A stretch of 11,445 bases of DNA. It comes from Gemmatimonadota bacterium. GTDB taxonomy: Bacteria > Gemmatimonadota > Gemmatimonadetes > Gemmatimonadales > GWC2-71-9. The notes below the pieces were generated by a model. That model was not told the DNA's origin. It saw only the letters and a list, made by a program, of their open reading frames with translations, and made no database searches. Positions 7,683 through 11,445 of this stretch are shown here, piece by piece; position 1 is the stretch's first letter, and each line of letters begins with the position of its first letter. The translations under genes and the position numbers were made by a program. Location of the stretch: the NCBI GenBank assembly GCA_003220955.1, contig QHTW01000066.1, forward strand, positions 1 to 11,445. The letters are read 5' to 3'.

Positions 7683-8669
7683 ATGCGTCGGAGCCTCATA
7701 GTCGCAGGTCTTGTCACGGCCATGGTGAGTCTCGCTTGCCGGGAGAATCAGCCACCGCAGCGCGTCGAGGGGCCGCCGACAAACGCGCCCGCCGATGTGT
7801 CGCACGGTGAAGCGCCGATCGGCACGGCCGCTGCGCCGGCACCCATCGACCCGGCTGCTCCGCCGCGCTCGACCAGCCGCGTACACCACCTGCGCGTCGC
7901 GATCAAGCACGCGAAGATCCCCATCGCCGAAGGCGTGACGTACGATGCCTGGACGTTCGACGGCCGCGTGCCGGGTCCGGTACTCCGCGTTACCCAAGGT
8001 GACACCGTGGACTTCACGCTCGTGAATGAGGCGCCGATGCCCCACAGCCTCGACTTTCACGCCGCGGAAATCGCGCCGAGCCGAGCGTATGTGAATCTCA
8101 TGCCGCACGACTCGCTCCATTACCGCTTCGTCGCGCGTGTGCCGGGCGCGTTCATGTATCACTGCGGGACCGCTCCGGTGGCGCTCCACATCGCGAACGG
8201 CATGTACGGCGCGATTATCGTCGATCCACGTCAGGGCCGGCCGGCCGCGAAGGAGTTCGTGTTCGTACAGAGCGAGTTCTATACCAAGACGCTCCGCGAT
8301 TCCACGCGGACGATCGACTGGGAAAAGCTGCTCGGCCTGGCGCCGGATTACGTGGTGTTCAACGGCCGCGAAGCAGAGTACGCACATCATCCCATTCAGG
8401 TGCGAGTCGGCGAGCCCCTGCGACTGTACGTCGTGAACGCGGGTCCGAACCGGTTTTCAGCGTTCCACGTGGTCGGCGCGATTTTCGATCGCGTGTACAT
8501 CGATGGGTCGCTCGCCCACCCGCTCGAAGGTGTGCAAACGGTGACGGTCCCGGTGGGTGGTGGCGCCATTTTCGAAGCCCACCTGGTCGAAGCGGGAACC
8601 TATCCCTTCGTCAGTCACGCATTCGCGGATGCGACCAAGGGGGCGGTGGGAATGTTCAGGGCCCAATAA
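7683..8669 (+). CDS. NirK-like two-domain cupredoxin (multicopper oxidase family) lipoprotein
   Basis: This is a predicted membrane-anchored copper protein of 328 aa. The signal peptide ends in a lipobox S-L-A-C19, followed by a Pro/Ala-rich linker (20-65). Cupredoxin domain 1 (about 68-185) shows the copper nitrite reductase pattern. H121, C161, H169 and M174 match the type 1 site, H126 and H160 match type 2, and D124 matches the catalytic Asp. Domain 2 (about 192-328) has FHVVGAIFDRVY at 261-272 and FVSHAF at 309-314, where H312 matches the last type 2 His. NirK normally has a catalytic His five residues after the first His of an HLIGGH motif; here that position is I267. Copper binding and electron transfer are well supported, but nitrite reduction to NO is doubtful. 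The start at ATG 7683 is preferred over frames further upstream because an SD (ACGGAG, 7671-7676) and the lipoprotein signal follow directly. The CBS gene begins 10 bp after the stop. Confidence 0.9.
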   Translation: MRRSLIVAGLVTAMVSLACRENQPPQRVEGPPTNAPADVSHGEAPIGTAAAPAPIDPAAPPRSTSRVHHLRVAIKHAKIPIAEGVTYDAWTFDGRVPGPVLRVTQGDTVDFTLVNEAPMPHSLDFHAAEIAPSRAYVNLMPHDSLHYRFVARVPGAFMYHCGTAPVALHIANGMYGAIIVDPRQGRPAAKEFVFVQSEFYTKTLRDSTRTIDWEKLLGLAPDYVVFNGREAEYAHHPIQVRVGEPLRLYVVNAGPNRFSAFHVVGAIFDRVYIDGSLAHPLEGVQTVTVPVGGGAIFEAHLVEAGTYPFVSHAFADATKGAVGMFRAQ

Positions 8670-8679
8670 CGGAGGACTC

Positions 8680-9054
8680 ATGAAAGTCGCCGAGCTGATG
8701 CAAACGAATCTCAAGACAATCAGCGCCGACTCGACGATCGCAGACGCGGTCGTCGATCTCACCGAAGCTCAGGTGTCGGCCCTGCCGGTCCTAGACCGCT
8801 ACGGCCGGGCGGTCGGCGTGGTCTCGACCCGCGAGATCCTCAAGGCCGAGACCGAGCGGCTTGAGGACACGTGCGTCCTCGAGATAATGGCGCCCTGGCC
8901 GGTGACGATCGAGCCCGACGTCGACGTGCGGCAGGCCGCTCGGGAGATGCTGTACCTCAACGTGCAGCGCCTTTTCCTCGAGTACGAGGGGGCGTTGGTG
9001 GGCGTCATCTCCCAGACGGATATCGTCGGCGCGGTGGCGACCGCGAAAGTCTAG
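8680..9054 (+). CDS. Stand-alone tandem CBS-domain protein, 124 aa
   Basis: Two CBS domains make up the whole protein: CBS1 at about residues 1-57 (MKVAELM start, SALPVLDRYGRAVGVVSTREIL) and CBS2 at about 66-120 (VLEIMAPWPVTIEPDVDV, GALVGVISQTDIVGAV). A CBS pair folds as a Bateman module that binds adenosine nucleotides, S-adenosylmethionine or other ligands and acts as a cytoplasmic energy or redox sensor. No effector domain is attached, so it would act through a partner. A strong SD (GGAGGA, 8671-8676) lies just before ATG 8680. The gap to the copper protein stop is 10 bp, indicating co-transcription. Stand-alone CBS pairs of similar size occur in the mycobacterial DosR regulon (for example Rv2626c); that is a family parallel, not proof of the same role. 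Confidence 0.93.
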   Translation: MKVAELMQTNLKTISADSTIADAVVDLTEAQVSALPVLDRYGRAVGVVSTREILKAETERLEDTCVLEIMAPWPVTIEPDVDVRQAAREMLYLNVQRLFLEYEGALVGVISQTDIVGAVATAKV

Positions 9055-9058
9055 TTCG

Positions 9059-9565
9059 CTAGCGCCGCTGCACGGACCAACGGCCCGTCTGAGTATCGCC
9101 GGACGGCAGCCTGGTCGTATATGTGCCGGCGATTGTATTGCCCTTCAGTTCGCCACTAAACGTGGTAAGCAGCCGAGCCCCGGTCTGCGGATCCGCGTAG
9201 GGATCGAGCGTGCCGCTCACGTGTCCTTGCTCGACCCGCACGAAGCGGATGGTGAGCACCGAAGTTGTCGGCGACTGCGCGGCGCCCGTGATGTTCTCAC
9301 CACCGCGCCATGGCTGGAGCGGCCGGCCGAGGCCCACTGGAACCATGATCACATCGCCGAAGGCCGAGTCGGTCGCAGCTTTGAGCGTGAAATTGATGCT
9401 CCCGCTCCGGCCGGATTCCGCGCTGCTGTAGTCGCCGACCCACTCGCCAGCGAGCGCCGAGACGTCGCTGGATGCGCCAACGAGGGGGACTGGAGATCGG
9501 GAGGCGCCACAGGCGCCGAGCGCAAAGGGCAAGAGCAGGATGGGGATCGGCTTGAAGCGCAACAT
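9059..9565 (-). CDS. Small putative lipoprotein, 168 aa
   Basis: The N-terminus (MLRFKPIPILLLPFALGAC) is a good lipoprotein signal with lipobox L16-G17-A18-C19. The mature part is strand-rich. It begins with a LAGEWVGDY segment (38-46) and ends with FSGELKGNTIAGTYTTR (136-152), a pattern typical of small lipocalin-like or beta-barrel secreted proteins. I cannot name the family, and no catalytic motif is seen. The frame extends further upstream to 9982, but that part overlaps the kinase gene. ATG 9565, with GAGG a few bases upstream and the signal peptide immediately after, is the supported start. The stop is four bases from the CBS gene stop (convergent). Its promoter must lie in the 125-bp region shared with the divergent kinase gene. 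Confidence 0.85.
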   Translation of the reverse strand: MLRFKPIPILLLPFALGACGASRSPVPLVGASSDVSALAGEWVGDYSSAESGRSGSINFTLKAATDSAFGDVIMVPVGLGRPLQPWRGGENITGAAQSPTTSVLTIRFVRVEQGHVSGTLDPYADPQTGARLLTTFSGELKGNTIAGTYTTRLPSGDTQTGRWSVQRR

Positions 9566-9690
9566 AGGCACCTCATGAGTGAGGAATGCAACGTTGCGCG
9601 TGACGGCGGCGCGCGCTGTCCCCGTAAGAATGCTGCCCAAATGGTGAATTGTCACTGTAGGCGCCCTGAAGCATTTTGACGGGTGATCCC
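9566..9690. other. Divergent intergenic region between the lipoprotein and the sensor kinase
   Basis: These 125 bp must carry promoters for both flanking genes. A -35-like TTGTCA lies at 9649-9654 (+), with CATTTT (9672-9677) 17 bases downstream as a poor -10. CCTCA-TGAG-TGAGG (9571-9584) is a small dyad overlapping the ribosome binding site of the minus-strand gene. No conserved regulator box is recognisable. Confidence 0.35.
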
Positions 9691-10914
9691 GTGACCCCAC
9701 AACTCGAAGCGACCCGCATACGGGAGCGATTCGAGCGCCTGCTGGCGGCCGGCGTGGCGATCTTCTCGCGGCACGCTCTCGACCATGTGTTGCAGCAAGT
9801 CGTGGACGCCGCGCGCGACGTCGTCGGAGCGCAGTACGCCGCGCTTGGCGTCCTGGGAGAGGATCGCGAGTCGCTCGTGCAGTTCGTGACGTCCGGAATC
9901 GATGATGACGCGCGTCGCGGCATCGGCGACTTGCCTCGCGGGCGTGGCCTCCTCGGTCACGTGATCCGCGAAGCGAAGCCAATTCGCACTGCGGACCTGA
10001 ACCGCCATCCGAACCGTTACGGTTTCCCTCCCAATCATCCGCCGATGAAGTCGTTTCTCGGCGTTCCCGTGACCGGCCGCGGCGGCGTGTTCGGCAATCT
10101 GTATCTGACCGAGAAGATCGGCGCCAGCGAGTTCGATGACGAAGACGAGGCTATCGCGGTCCTGCTCGCATCTCAGGCGGCAGTGGCCATCGAGAACGCG
10201 CGCCTGTACGGAGAATCCGAGCAATTGCTGGGGCAGATCCGAACGATGCAACGCCAGCGCGACCTCTTCTTCGCGATGATGAATCACGAGCTGCGCAACG
10301 CGCTCACAGGAGTGTTCGGCTGGGCGGAGCGGCTGGTGCGGCGGAAATCACCGGAGACGGCCGAGCAGGCCGCACGGGAAGTGTACGAAGCAGCCGATCA
10401 CACGATCGTGCTGCTCAACAATTTCCTGGACCTGATGCGGCTGGACGCCGGCAAGGTCCGCCCCGTGATGCGCGACGTGGAGGTGCGAACCGCGCTGCAA
10501 CGCGCCCTGACAGCCAGCGAGCCTACCGCGACCGCAAAGCGCCTGCGGCTCGTTTCACGCATTGACGGGGCTCGGGAGACGATTCGGACTGATCCGCTAC
10601 GCCTCGAGCAAATCCTTCTCAACTTGCTGTCCAATGCCATCCGCCACAGTCCGGCAGGCGCGGTCGTGGAAACGATCGTGGAGGAGGCCGCAGGCCACAT
10701 GGTATTCTCGGTGATGGACCACGGACCCGGCGTCCCGGCCGAGCTGCGCGATCGCATCTTCGAGCCGTTCGAGCGGTTCGATCCTCATTCAGGGCTGGGT
10801 ACCGGACTGGGCCTGCCCGTGTCTCGCCGCCTGGCGGCGGCGCTTGGGGGCGCTCTTACAGTGGAAGACACGGCAGGCGGTGGCGCCACGTTCATTCTAA
10901 AGATTCCTTCATGA
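9691..10914 (+). CDS. GAF-domain sensor histidine kinase (DosS/DevS-like GAF, HisKA-HATPase core)
   Basis: The protein has a GAF domain at about residues 28-172 and a phosphoacceptor H-box with MMNHELRNAL (H199). It also has an ATPase domain with an N-box (LLNLLSNAIRH, N315), D-H-G-P-G (343-347) and G-L-G-T-G-L-G-L (368-375). No transmembrane segment is visible, so it is a cytoplasmic sensor. The GAF resembles that of mycobacterial DosS/DevS in LPRGRGLLGHVI and in GFPPNHPPMKSFLGVPV with FGNLYLTEK. H116 and Y138 match, with identical spacing, the heme-ligating His149 and distal Tyr171 of DosS (recalled alignment). Unlike DosS, the kinase core is of HisKA type and the partner regulator is OmpR-like. 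GTG 9691 is chosen because GGTGATC (9682-9688), complementary to the 16S tail, sits at correct spacing. TTG 9676 is the alternative start (five residues longer) and lacks an SD. The response regulator starts 43 bp downstream. Confidence 0.93.
   Translation: MTPQLEATRIRERFERLLAAGVAIFSRHALDHVLQQVVDAARDVVGAQYAALGVLGEDRESLVQFVTSGIDDDARRGIGDLPRGRGLLGHVIREAKPIRTADLNRHPNRYGFPPNHPPMKSFLGVPVTGRGGVFGNLYLTEKIGASEFDDEDEAIAVLLASQAAVAIENARLYGESEQLLGQIRTMQRQRDLFFAMMNHELRNALTGVFGWAERLVRRKSPETAEQAAREVYEAADHTIVLLNNFLDLMRLDAGKVRPVMRDVEVRTALQRALTASEPTATAKRLRLVSRIDGARETIRTDPLRLEQILLNLLSNAIRHSPAGAVVETIVEEAAGHMVFSVMDHGPGVPAELRDRIFEPFERFDPHSGLGTGLGLPVSRRLAAALGGALTVEDTAGGGATFILKIPS
10036..10104 (+). other. Candidate heme-binding segment of the kinase GAF domain
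   Basis: The CAT codon at 10036-10038 encodes H116 in NHPPM, and the TAT codon at 10102-10104 encodes Y138 in GNLYLTEK. They are 22 residues apart, as are His149 and Tyr171 in DosS. Many GAF kinases share part of this motif without proven heme, so the assignment is inference. Confidence 0.45.
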
Positions 10915-10957
10915 CCCCTTTAGAAATGGTTCAACGCGCCGCTGCTAGCGTGCCTTC

Positions 10958-11445
<488 letters not shown>

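Noticed and set aside
9058..9065. CGCTAGCG palindrome between the convergent CBS and lipoprotein genes
   Set aside because: An 8-base palindrome has no loop and no T-run, so it cannot be supported as a terminator.
9649..9677. Possible promoter TTGTCA-17-CATTTT upstream of the kinase
   Set aside because: The -35 is good, but the -10 matches only three of six bases and the predicted start would fall on the SD, so it is not called as a promoter.
9566..9982. N-terminal extension of the minus-strand lipoprotein to 307 aa
   Set aside because: It would overlap the kinase coding region, and the lipoprotein signal begins exactly at ATG 9565. The upstream part looks like antisense of the kinase.

Overview
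The window is GC-rich bacterial DNA with closely packed genes and several secreted proteins or lipoproteins. Its gene families are a large BNR/Asp-box exoprotein with a D-S-rich insert, CubicO-like serine hydrolases, and GAF or MASE1 signalling kinases. This set recalls Gemmatimonadota, or Acidobacteria-like soil bacteria. That placement is inferred from protein style, because there is no rRNA or marker gene here. I see no tRNA, insertion sequence, CRISPR array or phage gene.

Layout. (1) Positions 2-3145 (+) hold the 3' part of a ~1,040-residue BNR/sortilin-like repeat protein whose 5' end lies outside the window. (2) Positions 3146-3565 contain no intact gene. They carry the wreck of a hybrid histidine kinase: a MASE1 membrane fragment joined directly to the last ~40 residues of a receiver domain, with a one-base frameshift. 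(3) A lipoprotein of unknown function (3566-4534, +) converges on a CubicO/class-C beta-lactamase-like serine hydrolase (4545-5869, -). The hydrolase is broken by a one-base frameshift near 5118. (4) A SulP anion transporter with a STAS domain (5897-7630, +) diverges from the hydrolase across only 27 bp. (5) A NirK-like two-cupredoxin lipoprotein (7683-8669, +) and a tandem-CBS protein (8680-9054, +) form a tight pair. (6) A small lipoprotein (9059-9565, -) converges on that pair. (7) A GAF histidine kinase (9691-10914, +) is followed by an OmpR-type response regulator (10958 to the window end, 3' truncated).

The most interesting part is 7650-11445. The kinase GAF domain keeps, at the correct spacing, the histidine and tyrosine that hold heme and line the distal pocket in mycobacterial DosS/DevS. 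The nearby copper protein keeps the type 1 and most type 2 ligands of copper nitrite reductase but appears to lack the catalytic second-domain histidine. Its partner is a stand-alone CBS pair, a protein class that belongs to the DosR hypoxia regulon in Mycobacterium. I infer a possible gas- or redox-responsive module, not demonstrated by the sequence alone. A GC-rich inverted repeat also covers the ribosome binding site of the copper protein gene.

Both frameshifts can be explained by loss of one base from a short homopolymer, so sequencing error must be excluded before calling either gene dead.
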